A stretch of 39,131 nucleotides of DNA, taken from assembly GCA_026988235.1 (NCBI GenBank), contig JALSLQ010000076.1:1-39131 (forward strand), given 5' to 3'. The notes under the pieces are model-generated. The model was given only the letters and a program-made list of their open reading frames with translations. It was not told where the DNA came from and did not search any database. This DNA is from Sulfurimonas sp. GTDB lineage: Bacteria > Campylobacterota > Campylobacteria > Campylobacterales > Sulfurimonadaceae. Positions 24,298-33,994 of this stretch are shown here, piece by piece; position 1 is the first letter of the stretch, and each line of letters begins with the position of its first letter. A program made the position numbers and the translations under genes.

Positions 24298-25056
24298 CTA
24301 CACTCCCTTATTAGCATCCCAAATTCTTATATGCAGCCTGTCACTAAAATTATACCCTTTTGCTTTACAGAATTCTATAAGTGGTTCAGTATTTTCTTCA
24401 AGCTCTTTTTTACTCCCTGCAACAGGCATGCAGTAAACTTTCGTTTTAGGAGAGTGCAAAGTTATACTAGCTATCTCTTCTTCTAAAGCAATATTTATAG
24501 ACTCTTTGTCTATAGAAAATTTAAAAAAAGCATCTTTTGCATTGGAGGCAATATTGTAAATAACATCGCCTCGTAAGCGTTTATTGATAGGCTCACCTGA
24601 ATTTGAAAGTTTAATAGAAAGCGCGAAAACACACTCTTTATAAACAGGGTAGCGTTCAAAATCAACAGCCAAAGAACCATTTGTTTCAAAGGTTATCTGA
24701 TGTCCCCGCTCCACTAAAGCTTCTAAAAATTCAACAAATAGTACATCATGAGCATAAATCAGAGGCTCACCTCCTGTCAGCACAATATCTACTGCTTCTG
24801 GCAACTCATACAAAGAGAGTACACTCAACAGTTCTTCTACTTTCTTTACAGGAATCCAATTATGCAAAAAATGCTCTTTATTAACGGCATAAACCGTGTC
24901 ACAGCCAATAACCTCAGTACCATCTGTTGCATTTTCTTTACAGCCAAAACCCTCACATTTCATATTGCATCCGCCAAAACGAAAAAAAAGAGAAGGTGTC
25001 CCTACATACTTGCCTTCGCCTTGAATAGAATAAAAATGTTCAACGAGGTAAATCAT
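24298..25056 (-). CDS. queE: 7-carboxy-7-deazaguanine synthase (radical SAM)
   Basis: 252 residues; ring-contracts carboxytetrahydropterin in queuosine synthesis. IEH-like opening [18 protein letters not shown], then the cluster region [15 protein letters not shown] with C30, C34 and C39 and a later GCDTVYAV with C52. The CDT normally closes a CX3CX2C motif, so here the second and third cysteines are split by a 17-residue loop unless C39 is used instead. The GGEP motif is [10 protein letters not shown] and the SAM loop is [13 protein letters not shown] overlap with moaA and no gap to queD show an operon. Confidence 0.9.
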   Translation of the reverse strand: MIYLVEHFYSIQGEGKYVGTPSLFFRFGGCNMKCEGFGCKENATDGTEVIGCDTVYAVNKEHFLHNWIPVKKVEELLSVLSLYELPEAVDIVLTGGEPLIYAHDVLFVEFLEALVERGHQITFETNGSLAVDFERYPVYKECVFALSIKLSNSGEPINKRLRGDVIYNIASNAKDAFFKFSIDKESINIALEEEIASITLHSPKTKVYCMPVAGSKKELEENTEPLIEFCKAKGYNFSDRLHIRIWDANKGV

Positions 25057-26018
25057 CCACCCGTCTCATAAAAAGCACGGCTGGAAATTTCATCATCATC
25101 TCCTCCCCAACGATTTTTTTCAGGTTTTGTGCGTACTACTTCTTTTAAAACAGCTGCAGCGCCTTTAATATCACCCTTTTTAATTGATTCGGCAATACTC
25201 ATCGCTTCATCAAAATACAAACATGGTATAAGATTTCCTTCTGCCGTCAACCTAATACGGTTGCACTGTTTACAAAAATCATCACCATAAGGCTCTATAA
25301 TTCCAAAGCGGTAACCGTCTTTCATTCTGTAATAATGTGAAGGAGAAGATCCATCAAAGCCTTCATCTTCAAATTCATATTTTTGTCTCAAAATATCTAA
25401 AAGTTCAGGAGATTTCAACCCTGAGATATCTGCTTTTGCAAATTTATTTTCCATATATTCTATAAAACGGACACTCATATCACGCTCTTTGCAATATTCT
25501 AACACATCAACAATCTCATCTGCATTCATATTTTTCATCGGCACCATATTGACTTTTACTTTAAGCCCGACTTTTCTTGCTTCTTCAACACCCTCTAAAA
25601 CATTTTTAAGGACATCTTTGCCGGCTATTGCCTGTGCCACTTCTGGTTTGAGTGTATCTATACTGACATTTATGCGTTTGAGTCCTGCATCTTTAAGCCT
25701 TTGTGCTGTGCCTTTGAGTAAAAAAGCATTGGTTGTCATCGCCAAATCAATCGAAGGTTCATAATCATAAATCATTTTAATGAATTTGTCTAAATCTTCA
25801 CGCAAAAGTGGCTCTCCTCCGGTGATACGAATCTTTTTCACACCCTCGTCAATGGCAACTTTCATAAACTCAAACAGCTCTTCAAATGTGAGTAAATTTT
25901 CTTTTGGAACCCATGAAAAAGGTTTTTCCGGCATACAATACTGACATCTAAAATTACATCGCTCCGTTACAGAAACACGAAGGTAATCAACCACTCTATC
26001 ATAACTATCAATAAGCAT
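25053..26018 (-). CDS. moaA: GTP 3',8-cyclase
   Basis: 321 residues; radical SAM enzyme for the first step of molybdenum cofactor synthesis. The N-terminal cluster is [11 protein letters not shown] (C21, C25, C28), followed by [13 protein letters not shown] and TTNAF. The C-terminal substrate cluster is [16 protein letters not shown] with a further cysteine in IPCLYF. It ends in the GG tail that is essential in MoaA. AGGAAG precedes the ATG at 26018. It overlaps queE by 4 bp, joining Moco and queuosine radical SAM genes in one operon. Confidence 0.97.
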   Translation of the reverse strand: MLIDSYDRVVDYLRVSVTERCNFRCQYCMPEKPFSWVPKENLLTFEELFEFMKVAIDEGVKKIRITGGEPLLREDLDKFIKMIYDYEPSIDLAMTTNAFLLKGTAQRLKDAGLKRINVSIDTLKPEVAQAIAGKDVLKNVLEGVEEARKVGLKVKVNMVPMKNMNADEIVDVLEYCKERDMSVRFIEYMENKFAKADISGLKSPELLDILRQKYEFEDEGFDGSSPSHYYRMKDGYRFGIIEPYGDDFCKQCNRIRLTAEGNLIPCLYFDEAMSIAESIKKGDIKGAAAVLKEVVRTKPEKNRWGGDDDEISSRAFYETGG

Positions 26019-26072
26019 TTTACTTCCTAATTTTAATTGTTTTTATTATATCTTTTCGAGTTGATACACATC

Positions 26073-26537
26073 TTAATCAGTATAAATTTCTACAGTTGAG
26101 CAGATAATATCATGAAGTGCTTTTTTATCTTTTCTGAAAAAAGGAGTGAGTAGTCCTAAAAGAATTGTCGCAGAAAACAAAAAAGCTATAAACCGACATA
26201 TAGCACGAATAAAGCCTATGTTTTTATATGTTTTATCATCGACCACTTTTATATTGTATGCCTTTTTTCCGGGAGTTTGCCCAAATTTTGCTATAAGAAA
26301 ACCATAAATAAGAGTGTACATTGTCACACCCAAAAATGGTGCCCATTGTGATGATTGAAACGCTTCTTTGCTTCCCATCACAACATAAGTAATAAAATAC
26401 AATATAGGTGCATATATCATAAATAAATCAGTAATAAATGCTTTTATTTTATCAGGATAGTAGGCATAGCGTACATGTAATGTCTTTTTTTCTTGTTGTT
26501 TTCGTTTTGTAGTTTTTTTAATGTCTCTAAATCTCAT
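26073..26537 (-). CDS. RDD-family membrane protein
   Basis: 154 residues from ATG 26537 (MRFRDIKKTTKRKQ). A longer reading frame would start at a GTG inside the petABC terminator hairpin, so the shorter start is preferred although no Shine-Dalgarno is visible. It contains the RDD signature: AFITDLFMIYAPILYF (R-x-x-D replaced by K/D), GQTPGKKAYNIKVVD and FFRKDKKALHDIICSTVEI. Three or four membrane helices. RDD proteins are of unknown or varied transport function. It lies between the petABC terminator and moaA on the same strand. Confidence 0.8.
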   Translation of the reverse strand: MRFRDIKKTTKRKQQEKKTLHVRYAYYPDKIKAFITDLFMIYAPILYFITYVVMGSKEAFQSSQWAPFLGVTMYTLIYGFLIAKFGQTPGKKAYNIKVVDDKTYKNIGFIRAICRFIAFLFSATILLGLLTPFFRKDKKALHDIICSTVEIYTD

Positions 26538-26577
26538 AAAATAGATTATATCAAAGCTTAACTTTAGGAAGGGTAAT

Positions 26578-26610
26578 AAAAAAAGTGTTCCCACACAAAG
26601 TATGGGAACA
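26578..26610 (-). terminator. Rho-independent terminator of petABC
   Basis: GTTCCCA (26587-26593) and TGGGAAC (26603-26609) form a perfect 7-bp stem with a 9-base loop. On the minus strand the hairpin is followed by a run of T (the A run at 26578-26584 of the plus strand), ten bases after the petC stop. The flanking A run on the other side would also allow termination in the opposite direction. Confidence 0.8.
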
Positions 26611-26618
26611 AAAAAGAA

Positions 26619-27587
26619 TTAGTGAAGGTCTCTCCACACTTCTTTTTTCCAAAGAATGGCAAAGATTGCAAAGATTATAATATATATCATTACATTTTTA
26701 CCAACTTCTTCTCTGATGTGACGCTTAGAATCGCCAACATCAGCTAAGTGCTCAATAACTTTCTCAGCAGCTACTGCATCTACACCAACGCGTGGCATTG
26801 CAGTACCTTTAAGGTAGTTATCTGGATCTTCAACAAATGTACTCAAGAAATGCTCACCACGAGAACGGATGTACATACTTAAATCTGGTGGTAGTTTACC
26901 AAGATATTTTGTTAAAGAATCTTGATAATCAAGAACTTTTGTTTCAAATGCCAATTCATCTTGTTTATGTTTAAATTTAGGTTTTTCACCAATTTGTGTC
27001 CATGGCGCATGAAGTTTCCCATCTAAATTATATTCATAATGAATAGCATGACATCTGCCACAAGCAGTCTCAAAAGCTACATTTGCTGTTAACTTATCTT
27101 TAGGAACCGCAATTGATTGTAAATAAGCAACCATATCTGCTATCTCTTGATCTATGTCTCCACCTGCTCCATAAAATTGTGGCATTGGAAATGTTTTTCC
27201 AGTTTTTGCATTAAATTTATTTTCTAGCATTAAAGCATGCGTTGGATTTTTAATCAGTGCAGCTAAAAACTTAGGATCAAATACAGCACCAGCATTAGAT
27301 AAATCTGGTGGATTAACGCCATAAGCCTGTGCTGCGGTAACAGCGTCCATTGGTGCAGGCATACCTGCCACCTTAATACCATGACAACCAGCACAAGCAC
27401 CAGCTCCCATTACCAAATCTTTACCACGAGCTACATTACCTGTTTTGGTAAGTGCCGGTAAATCTTTATAAGCAAATTTTTCACTCTCATGGTGTGCATG
27501 CATATGTGAGTGAGCAAATGGCTCAACCAAATAGTAAGTCACAAGAGTAAAAACAGTTACAACTGCTAATATAAATAATTCTTTCAC
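26619..27587 (-). CDS. petC: Diheme cytochrome c1 of the cytochrome bc1 complex
   Basis: 322 residues with a GTG start preceded by AAGGAGT. An N-terminal membrane anchor/signal (residues 1-20), two haem c sites CAGCH (65-69) and CGRCH (176-180), candidate axial methionines in MPAPM and MPQFY/MPRVG, and a C-terminal anchor (about 298-316). A tandem two-haem c1 is the form known from Campylobacterota, in place of the single-haem c1 of mitochondria. It passes electrons from the Rieske protein to periplasmic cytochromes. It is last in the petABC operon, 10 bp after petB. Confidence 0.93.
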   Translation of the reverse strand: MKELFILAVVTVFTLVTYYLVEPFAHSHMHAHHESEKFAYKDLPALTKTGNVARGKDLVMGAGACAGCHGIKVAGMPAPMDAVTAAQAYGVNPPDLSNAGAVFDPKFLAALIKNPTHALMLENKFNAKTGKTFPMPQFYGAGGDIDQEIADMVAYLQSIAVPKDKLTANVAFETACGRCHAIHYEYNLDGKLHAPWTQIGEKPKFKHKQDELAFETKVLDYQDSLTKYLGKLPPDLSMYIRSRGEHFLSTFVEDPDNYLKGTAMPRVGVDAVAAEKVIEHLADVGDSKRHIREEVGKNVMIYIIIFAIFAILWKKEVWRDLH

Positions 27588-27597
27588 TTTTTACTCC

Positions 27598-28812
27598 TTA
27601 AACTTTTTTTTCAAACATTGTGATAAATGGAAGTGCAATCCAAAGACCAAAAAATGTTAATGCTGCATAAAACCCAATAGTACCAAATGGTTCGATTGGA
27701 GGGACTTTACCCATTGCCGTCAGTATAATCATATCAATTAGCATCGCCCAAAACCAGATTTTAAACAAGCCACGACGAGATGCAGGAACTGCGTTTGGAC
27801 TTCTGTCCAAAAATGGAAGTGCAAAGAAAATAACCTGTGCAAATGCAAATGCTATTAGCCCAACATTCGTAGAAAACGGTCGTAAAATCTCATAAGACCA
27901 TAAGAAATACCACTCAGGGTAAATATGTGTAGGTGTCTTCAAACCATTTGCAGGGTCAAAGTTTACAGGATCCATCGCAAAGTCATAATGATAAAATACA
28001 AGATAGAAGAAAAGAATAAGGAAAATTCCTACAACCATCATATCTTTTGCTAAGAAATCATTCATAAAACGAATAACTTTTGAGTTTGCTTTATCTCCAG
28101 CCAAATATTTTTTAGCTTCAACATCAAAATCAACTTCTTCACCATCTTGGTTGTTAACATGTGGAATACGAAGTGCCCCAAAGTGCAAACCAATCAGACC
28201 AATGATTGCTAAAGGAATAAGTAATACATGTAACATAAAGAAACGATTTAAGTATGCTTGAGCAGGAACATAATCACCACGAATCCACTCAACTAAGCCA
28301 TCCATATGTAATCCACCCATGCTAAACAAGTTTGTAATAACCATACCAGCCCAGTAAGACATTTGTCCCCAAGGAAGCATATAGCCAGAAAATGCCTCTG
28401 CTGAAAATGCAACAAATAGAAGCATTCCAGAGATCCAAATCATCTCACGACCCTTCTTGTATGAACCATAGTAAATACCAGTAAACATATGGATATAAAT
28501 GATAAGGAATACTACAGATGCCGCGACACCATGTACATGTCTCCATAACCAACCATACCCAACTTCTTGCATGATTGTGTAGTTAACACTATCAAATGCT
28601 AAATTTACATTTGGTTGATAATACATCAATAAAAAGATACCAGATATCAATAACATGCCGAATGTTATCGCAAGTATCATACCCATCGCCCATAAAAAAT
28701 TAATATTTTTAGGAATCCAATATTCCGTCGCTAAAACACGATTAAGTGTATCAATACCGAGGCGTTGATTTAACCAATCATGCATGCTTGTCGCTTTTGT
28801 AAAATGTGCCAT
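27598..28812 (-). CDS. petB: Cytochrome b of the bc1 complex
   Basis: 404 residues with about eight membrane helices. Haem-ligand histidines lie in LWRHVHGVAASVVFLIIYIH (helix B) and FFMLHVLLIPLAIIGLIGLH (helix D). The quinol-oxidation motif appears as PEWYF in THIYPEWYFLWSYEILR, the usual PEWY signature. It oxidises menaquinol and passes electrons across the membrane. It sits between the Rieske gene (14 bp upstream) and petC. Confidence 0.96.
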   Translation of the reverse strand: MAHFTKATSMHDWLNQRLGIDTLNRVLATEYWIPKNINFLWAMGMILAITFGMLLISGIFLLMYYQPNVNLAFDSVNYTIMQEVGYGWLWRHVHGVAASVVFLIIYIHMFTGIYYGSYKKGREMIWISGMLLFVAFSAEAFSGYMLPWGQMSYWAGMVITNLFSMGGLHMDGLVEWIRGDYVPAQAYLNRFFMLHVLLIPLAIIGLIGLHFGALRIPHVNNQDGEEVDFDVEAKKYLAGDKANSKVIRFMNDFLAKDMMVVGIFLILFFYLVFYHYDFAMDPVNFDPANGLKTPTHIYPEWYFLWSYEILRPFSTNVGLIAFAFAQVIFFALPFLDRSPNAVPASRRGLFKIWFWAMLIDMIILTAMGKVPPIEPFGTIGFYAALTFFGLWIALPFITMFEKKV

Positions 28813-28826
28813 TTATTTTCCTTCTC

Positions 28827-29393
28827 CTATACTTTTAGTGTAATGCCGTCTTTAAGCATTTGTTCATATTCTGGACTTGATTCGCCAAGAACCAATTTCA
28901 TACCATCAATTTTAAAAGGAGGAATATCTAAACCACGCGGTGGTGGAGACTTCGTTACCATACCAGTATCATCATACATACCACCATGACATGCACAAAG
29001 GAAATTCTTTTTATCAGGACGATATCCGGGAATACAGCCAAGGTGTGTACAAAGCCCTACACATACGAGAAAATGATCATCTCCTATTTTTATAAGTCTT
29101 TTCTTGTCCATCGTACCTGTTGATTTTCCAGTAATTTCACTCATATTTTTATCTTCAGTATCTAACATCTCTTTAGATTGTTTCAAAACAAAAATAGGCT
29201 TTCCACGCCATTTTTCTACTACAAGTTCATTCTCTTTATATTGAGACATATCCAGAGTAGTAAATCCGGCTGCTTTTACACTCGGTAAAGGATCCCAAGA
29301 TCGCTTCATCGCGTATAATGAAGCTACTGCACCTACGCCGGCAACAGCACCAAATGCTTTACCCATAAAACCTCTACGGCTATTATTTTTCAT
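28827..29393 (-). CDS. petA: Rieske iron-sulfur protein of the bc1 complex
   Basis: 188 residues with a Tat-type signal anchor (NSRRGFMGKAFGAVAGVGAV). The 2Fe-2S site is CTHLGC (C115, H117, C120) and CACHGG (C133, C135, H136); C120 and C133 form the stabilising disulfide. The C-terminal PPPRGLDIPPF is the family Pro loop. It is first of petABC; a TATAAT box lies 34 bp upstream on the minus strand. Confidence 0.96.
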   Translation of the reverse strand: MKNNSRRGFMGKAFGAVAGVGAVASLYAMKRSWDPLPSVKAAGFTTLDMSQYKENELVVEKWRGKPIFVLKQSKEMLDTEDKNMSEITGKSTGTMDKKRLIKIGDDHFLVCVGLCTHLGCIPGYRPDKKNFLCACHGGMYDDTGMVTKSPPPRGLDIPPFKIDGMKLVLGESSPEYEQMLKDGITLKV

Positions 29394-29426
29394 GTTTGCT
29401 CACTTCTTTATGAATTTTCAACCCTT

Positions 29427-29432
29427 ATTATA
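29427..29432 (-). promoter_or_regulatory. Predicted -10 element of the petABC operon
   Basis: On the minus strand this is TGTATAAT, an extended -10 with an A/T-rich upstream stretch, 34 bp before the petA ATG at 29393. It is the only good box in the 60-bp spacer to the upstream gene on the same strand. Confidence 0.45.
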
Positions 29433-29453
29433 CACCAAATAAGTTTTAATTAT

Positions 29454-30320
29454 TTATAAATTTAAGCTCTCTTTTAGAAAGTTTGCAATTTTGTTACAAT
29501 TGTTTTCAATTTTTTCATAATTTCGCTCATTTATGCTTTCTAATATCACACTTAAGTGATTTTTATCATACTCAAAGACAATTGGAACATTCAAATTTTC
29601 AAATAAAGAGTTAAAATTCTGTGTATAATCTTCTCTTTGTATATAAATCGGCTTCCCACCAGATGCTAAGGAATCTAATACCGCTTGAGGAGATGCCGTG
29701 ATCAAAATTTTACTCTGCATAATCATTTCGTCATACTCTTCAAATTCAAAAGAATTAACGAATTTCGTTTGTAACATTGCTTCATAATCTAAAAAATAAT
29801 AAAATCCTAACTGTAAATGAGGGTTTAAATCTTCTATAAAATCCAAATGTTTTTCTAAATCTTTCTCATAATCATCATCACCAAAAAAGTAAGAAATTGC
29901 AACCGTTTTTTCTTTACATGTAAAGTATTTATCGGCAATAACCACGGCTTTACAAATACCCTCACCTTCTAAATAAGGAGAGAGTAAAAATTCATTCTCA
30001 GCTTTGACATCATCTTGCTTATCGCTGACTCGAACAAAGGATGAAAAATAATTTCGCATATCTTCAAGCATTATAGGATTTGCTTCATCAGAATCAAATA
30101 TAAGTTTATCCCCGTGATGTGCAATTTGTGGAATATTTCTCACAACATCAATGCCTACACTCTTATCTATACCAAAATCCCGAGCGGCTTGTGCGATTCT
30201 ATAGTCACTTGTCAAAAGTGTTATATCTTCATCTTCTAAAGCATTCATAATCGCCACTGCCCTGCGAAACCTATCCAATCCTATTCGATGCCCAGTATGC
30301 ACATAATAAAAAGTTTTCAT
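29454..30320 (-). CDS. Protein with GT-B/PseG-like N-terminal motif, function unknown
   Basis: 288 residues, cytoplasmic. It opens with FYYVHTGHRIGLDRFRRAVA, matching the nucleotide-sugar enzyme pattern GHxxGxxRx of PseG and related GT-B proteins, and TASPQAVLDSLASGGKPIYI near 215-235 matches the second-domain GT-B motif where a sugar nucleotide binds. No exact family is recognised; a glycosyltransferase or nucleotide-sugar hydrolase role is inference. Its ATG shares one base with the mnmG stop, so it is co-transcribed with a tRNA-modification gene, with which it has no obvious link. Confidence 0.75.
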   Translation of the reverse strand: MKTFYYVHTGHRIGLDRFRRAVAIMNALEDEDITLLTSDYRIAQAARDFGIDKSVGIDVVRNIPQIAHHGDKLIFDSDEANPIMLEDMRNYFSSFVRVSDKQDDVKAENEFLLSPYLEGEGICKAVVIADKYFTCKEKTVAISYFFGDDDYEKDLEKHLDFIEDLNPHLQLGFYYFLDYEAMLQTKFVNSFEFEEYDEMIMQSKILITASPQAVLDSLASGGKPIYIQREDYTQNFNSLFENLNVPIVFEYDKNHLSVILESINERNYEKIENNCNKIANFLKESLNL

Positions 30321-32194
30321 TATTTTTTTGCCGCCATTTTTATATATATATGTAGTATTTCTATTGCAGCCGGTGTAATTCCACTAATATTCATTGCCGC
30401 TTGGAGGGTCGGGGGAGAAAAAGCAACTAGTTTTTCCTGTACCTCTTTTGAGAGTCCGCTTACACCTGTAAAATCAAATCCTTCGGGAATTTTAATTTTT
30501 AGATACTTTTTCATACGCTCTATCTCTTGGCTTTGTTTATCGACATAACGGGCATATTTTCCCTCTACCAAAATCTCTTCTTTTATGTAATCATCATATT
30601 TGTCAAGTTCGGGCATAATTGTTATCATCTTTTGTACATTAAAAGTTTTTCGCGCGACAAGCTGTTGTGCGGTTGAAACATCTTTGAGAGGCTGTTCATC
30701 CATTGATGCAAGCAGTGCGTTAAACTCTTTGTTTGGAGTAAATTTTGTCTCTTCTAAGAGCTGTGCACCCTCTTTTATCTGCTGTGCTTTTGTCTTGATT
30801 TTTTCATAATGCTCGTCTGAAATCAGACCGAGTTCATGTCCATATTTTCCAAGTCTTATGTCTGCTGACTCTTCACGAAGTAACAGGCGATACTCGGCAC
30901 GGGATGTGAACATTCTATAGGGTTCATTTGTTCCTTTTGTTACTAAGTCATCAATAAGTACACCAATATAAGCCTCATCACGACGAAGAATAAGCGGCTC
31001 TTTGTTTTGCAATGCCAAACTTGCATTGATTCCTGCCATTATTCCCTGTGCCGCTGCCTCTTCATAACCTGTTGTTCCATTTATTTGGCCGGCAAGATAC
31101 AAGCCTTTGATTTTTTTGGTTTCAAGCGAATGTTTTAGCTCACGAGGATCCACAAAATCATACTCTATCGCATAGCCATAACGAACAATTTTTGCATTTT
31201 CCATTCCCTTGACTGAGTGAATCATATCCCGTTGTACTTCAGGTGGTAGCGATGTACTCATACCATTCACATAAATCTCTGTATTGTCCATTGTTTGTGG
31301 TTCTAAGAAAAGGTGATGACGCTCTTTATCAGGAAATTTATCTATTTTATCTTCTATTGAAGGGCAGTATCTTGGACTTTTTCCTGCTATTTGCCCTGTA
31401 AAAAGTGGTGCTCTGTAAAAATTACTTTCAATAATTTTATGCGTTGTTTCATTTGTATAGGCAATATAACATGGCAGTTGTTTTTTTGTCGCACGAAAAT
31501 TTTCGCGGTCTGTTCTAAAACTAAAAGGATTTGGTAACTCGTCACCACCTTGTTCTTCCATTACAGAAAAATCAATACTAGAGCTGTCAATACGCGCGCA
31601 AGTTCCTGTTTTGAGACGCGCCATATTCAACCCACAGTCATTTTTGAGTGAAGTGGAAAGTCCGACACTTCTTTGTTCTCCATATCGTCCTCCGATTTGT
31701 TGCACCTCTCCTACATGTATAATACCATTGAGAAATGTCCCTGAAGTAATGATGACTTTTTTAGCTCTGTACTCATTTAAAAGCGTTGTCACAACACCTT
31801 TTACCTCTTTTTCTTCTATGATTAAAGACTCAACCGTATCTTGTGCCAAATCAAGATTTGGCGTATTGAGCACGACATTTCTAGCGATTATACGGTACTT
31901 ATCCATATCTATCTGCGCACGGCTTCCCCGTACAGCTGGACCTTTTGTCTGGTTGAGTATACGAAACTGTATGCCTGCTTCATCAGTGATGAGTCCCATC
32001 TCCCCACCAAGCGCGTCAAGTTCACGCACTAAATGCCCTTTTGCAAGTCCGCCAATAGCAGGATTGCAACTTGTTGCACCGACATTTTCAGCAAGCATTG
32101 AAACCAACAGCGTTTTATTTCCCATGCGAGCCGTTGCCAGAGAAGCTTCTATGCCTGCGTGACCGCCACCTACTACTATTACATCATAATTCAT
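30320..32194 (-). CDS. mnmG: tRNA uridine-5-carboxymethylaminomethyl(34) synthesis enzyme, FAD subunit
   Basis: About 624 residues. The FAD site is [20 protein letters not shown] at the N-terminus; [20 protein letters not shown], and [20 protein letters not shown] are GidA signatures, with the C-terminal helical MnmE-binding domain complete. With MnmE it modifies U34 of tRNAs. I place the start at 32194 ([10 protein letters not shown]), the usual family start; an ATG four codons upstream at 32206 is possible, and neither has a strong ribosome site. Confidence 0.96.
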   Translation of the reverse strand: MNYDVIVVGGGHAGIEASLATARMGNKTLLVSMLAENVGATSCNPAIGGLAKGHLVRELDALGGEMGLITDEAGIQFRILNQTKGPAVRGSRAQIDMDKYRIIARNVVLNTPNLDLAQDTVESLIIEEKEVKGVVTTLLNEYRAKKVIITSGTFLNGIIHVGEVQQIGGRYGEQRSVGLSTSLKNDCGLNMARLKTGTCARIDSSSIDFSVMEEQGGDELPNPFSFRTDRENFRATKKQLPCYIAYTNETTHKIIESNFYRAPLFTGQIAGKSPRYCPSIEDKIDKFPDKERHHLFLEPQTMDNTEIYVNGMSTSLPPEVQRDMIHSVKGMENAKIVRYGYAIEYDFVDPRELKHSLETKKIKGLYLAGQINGTTGYEEAAAQGIMAGINASLALQNKEPLILRRDEAYIGVLIDDLVTKGTNEPYRMFTSRAEYRLLLREESADIRLGKYGHELGLISDEHYEKIKTKAQQIKEGAQLLEETKFTPNKEFNALLASMDEQPLKDVSTAQQLVARKTFNVQKMITIMPELDKYDDYIKEEILVEGKYARYVDKQSQEIERMKKYLKIKIPEGFDFTGVSGLSKEVQEKLVAFSPPTLQAAMNISGITPAAIEILHIYIKMAAKK

Positions 32195-32284
32195 TAAAAA
32201 ATCCATTTTATTATCTTAATGCGAATTTTATCATTTTTCAGTATCATTTGCATAATATAAAGTAAATTAATTGGGGTTTTTAAG

Positions 32285-32488
32285 ATGAGTACAGAGTTAT
32301 TTCAAGATTATGTCCCTGAAATACTGGTCTATGACCCCGAAATTGACGGAAGTTACGAACATAAAATCAGGGATGAACATCTTAGTAGCAAAGAAAAATT
32401 ACTTGACAAAGTAAGAAAAGCCAAAGCAGCTGCAAAGGGGAACCAAACAACCTTTCGGCAACCAATTCGTACGGAGAATGAAAAATGA
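32285..32488 (+). CDS. Small conserved charged protein, unknown function
   Basis: 67 residues (MSTELFQDYVPEILVYDPEI..., ending RQPIRTENEK), highly charged with no membrane segment. A GGGG lies some ten bases before the ATG, and its TGA overlaps the ATG of the Sel1 gene by 4 bp (ATGA), which supports it as a real, coupled gene. A TATAAA at about 32256 could be the -10. No motif is recognised. Confidence 0.7.
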   Translation: MSTELFQDYVPEILVYDPEIDGSYEHKIRDEHLSSKEKLLDKVRKAKAAAKGNQTTFRQPIRTENEK

Positions 32489-33171
32489 TACAAAAAGCAA
32501 ATGAAGCCTATAATGCAGGTGATTACACAACGGCTTATGAACTTTACACACAACTTGCAGATCAAGATAATGCAGATGCTCAAACCTCTTTAGCTTACAT
32601 GCATCAAATGGCACAGGGATGTGAAAAAGACGAGGCAAAAACACTTCAACTCTATACAAAAGCAGCCGAGGTCAAACAGCCCTATGCTCTTTTTAATCTT
32701 GCTATTTTATACGAAAACGGTATTGGCGGTGTCGAACATGACATGTTCAAGGCGTATGAGCTACATATGGAATCGGCAACAAGAGGCGTACCACCTGCTA
32801 TGTATGAAGTAGCTCTTATGCTTGAGCGCGGGCTTGGATGTATACAAAACTACTCCGAAGCTGCATTTTGGTATGAAGAGGCTGCAAAACGAGGAAATCT
32901 TCAAGCGTTTAATAACCTTGGCGCACTTTACAAAGAAGGGCATGGAGTCGTTCAAGATGAGGCAAAATGTTTTATCTGTTTCAAGCGTGCGGCTGATGGC
33001 GAACTTGCCGAAGGGCTTTATAACTTGGGACTTCTTTATGACCAAGGTATTGGTTGCGAAATGGACAATGACAAAGCACTTGACTTATGTCGTAAAGCTG
33101 CTTATAAAGGGCATGAAAAAGCCAAAGAAATCATTAAGGGTCTCCAAGAAAATGGAAAAATTGTATTCTAA
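32485..33171 (+). CDS. Sel1-like repeat protein, cytoplasmic
   Basis: 228 residues, nearly all Sel1-like tetratricopeptide repeats of about 36 residues: ADAQTSLAYMHQMAQGCEKD, PYALFNLAILYENGIGGVEH, PPAMYEVALMLERGLGCIQN, LQAFNNLGALYKEGHGVVQD, AEGLYNLGLLYDQGIGCEMD. Unlike the secreted cysteine-rich proteins of Helicobacter it has no signal peptide, and the few cysteines are not in the paired Hcp pattern, so it is a cytoplasmic scaffold of unknown partner. Its stop is 9 bp before ribE; it may be co-transcribed. Confidence 0.88.
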   Translation: MIQKANEAYNAGDYTTAYELYTQLADQDNADAQTSLAYMHQMAQGCEKDEAKTLQLYTKAAEVKQPYALFNLAILYENGIGGVEHDMFKAYELHMESATRGVPPAMYEVALMLERGLGCIQNYSEAAFWYEEAAKRGNLQAFNNLGALYKEGHGVVQDEAKCFICFKRAADGELAEGLYNLGLLYDQGIGCEMDNDKALDLCRKAAYKGHEKAKEIIKGLQENGKIVF

Positions 33172-33180
33172 GGAAATATT

Positions 33181-33795
33181 TTGTTTACAGGTTTAATTCG
33201 AGAAGTTGCAACTGTTAAAAGCTTTGTAAGTTCCACTCTCAGTATCAGGTCGAAATACAAAGCAAATATTGGTGATTCTATCGCTATAAACGGTGCTTGT
33301 TTAACGGTTGTAAAAGTCAATACTGACGGTTTTGCAGTAGAGCTCTCTCCTGAGAGTCAAAAACTTTTAGCCATTGAAAACTATAAAACGCAAGTCCACA
33401 TTGAACCTGCTATGAAAATGGGTGACAGATTTGAAGGGCATATTGTGCAAGGACATGTTGACACTATCGGCACAATCAAAAATATAAAAAATAATGGCAA
33501 CTCTTATGATGTTTTTATAGCAGTAGACAAAAAATTCATTTCCTACATTGTTCCAAAAGGTTCCATCACCATAGACGGGGTAAGCCTAACCGTCAATGAT
33601 GTTGCAGATGAGAGTTTTCGCCTGACAATCATTCCCCATACCATGAAAGAAACACTCTTTAAAAACTACCGCAAAGGCAGTAGAGTTAATGTCGAGACCG
33701 ATATGTTCGCCCGATATGTCGCACACATCATCAAGCATCAAAAGTCAACTTCACTTTCATGGGATGAAGTAGATACAATCAATGCAAGCTATTAA
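33181..33795 (+). CDS. ribE: Riboflavin synthase alpha chain
   Basis: 204 residues, two similar lumazine-binding barrels: MFTGLIREVATV at the start, IGDSIAINGACLTVV and MGDRFEGHIVQGHVDTIGTI in the junction, and GSITIDGVSLTVND in the second half. It makes riboflavin from two lumazines. The start codon is TTG at 33181, preceded by AAGGA; MFTGLI is the universal beginning of the family, so the start is secure. It lies 9 bp after the Sel1 gene. A hairpin-repeat array begins right after the stop. Confidence 0.95.
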   Translation: MFTGLIREVATVKSFVSSTLSIRSKYKANIGDSIAINGACLTVVKVNTDGFAVELSPESQKLLAIENYKTQVHIEPAMKMGDRFEGHIVQGHVDTIGTIKNIKNNGNSYDVFIAVDKKFISYIVPKGSITIDGVSLTVNDVADESFRLTIIPHTMKETLFKNYRKGSRVNVETDMFARYVAHIIKHQKSTSLSWDEVDTINASY

Positions 33796-33800
33796 TTTCT

Positions 33801-33956
33801 CGGAACCCAACCGAAAGTCTCAATACCATTAAGCTAAGTAGTCTTTTTGGAACGAGGACTTCAGTCCGGGCTGAGAGGGGCAAGAGTATTGCAACAGCCG
33901 GCACTAAAGTACCGGTTCCAAAACAAAACGGAACTCGGACTTTAGTCTGGGTTTTG
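33801..33956. repeat. Hairpin-repeat array between ribE and recQ
   Basis: Contains a worn copy at 33801-33820, a composite of a GGAACGAGGACTTCAGTCC unit (33849-33875) and a standard CCGG-CACTAAAGTA-CCGG unit (33897-33919), and a third unit at 33929-33956 (GGAACTCGGACTTTAGTC). The composite matches that at 21106-21246 over about 95 bp, including the stretch between the two units (GGCAAGAGTATT). It fills most of the 199-bp space between ribE and recQ. Confidence 0.85.
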
Positions 33957-33994
33957 TGGTCTTATATAATTAAACTGAAGAGTTCTAAAAAAAG

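Noticed and set aside
31611..32162. Long open frame on the plus strand opposite mnmG (about 180 codons)
   Set aside because: It is a mirror of the mnmG codon pattern, rich in Ser/Pro/Thr, with no ribosome site; mnmG is clearly the real gene.
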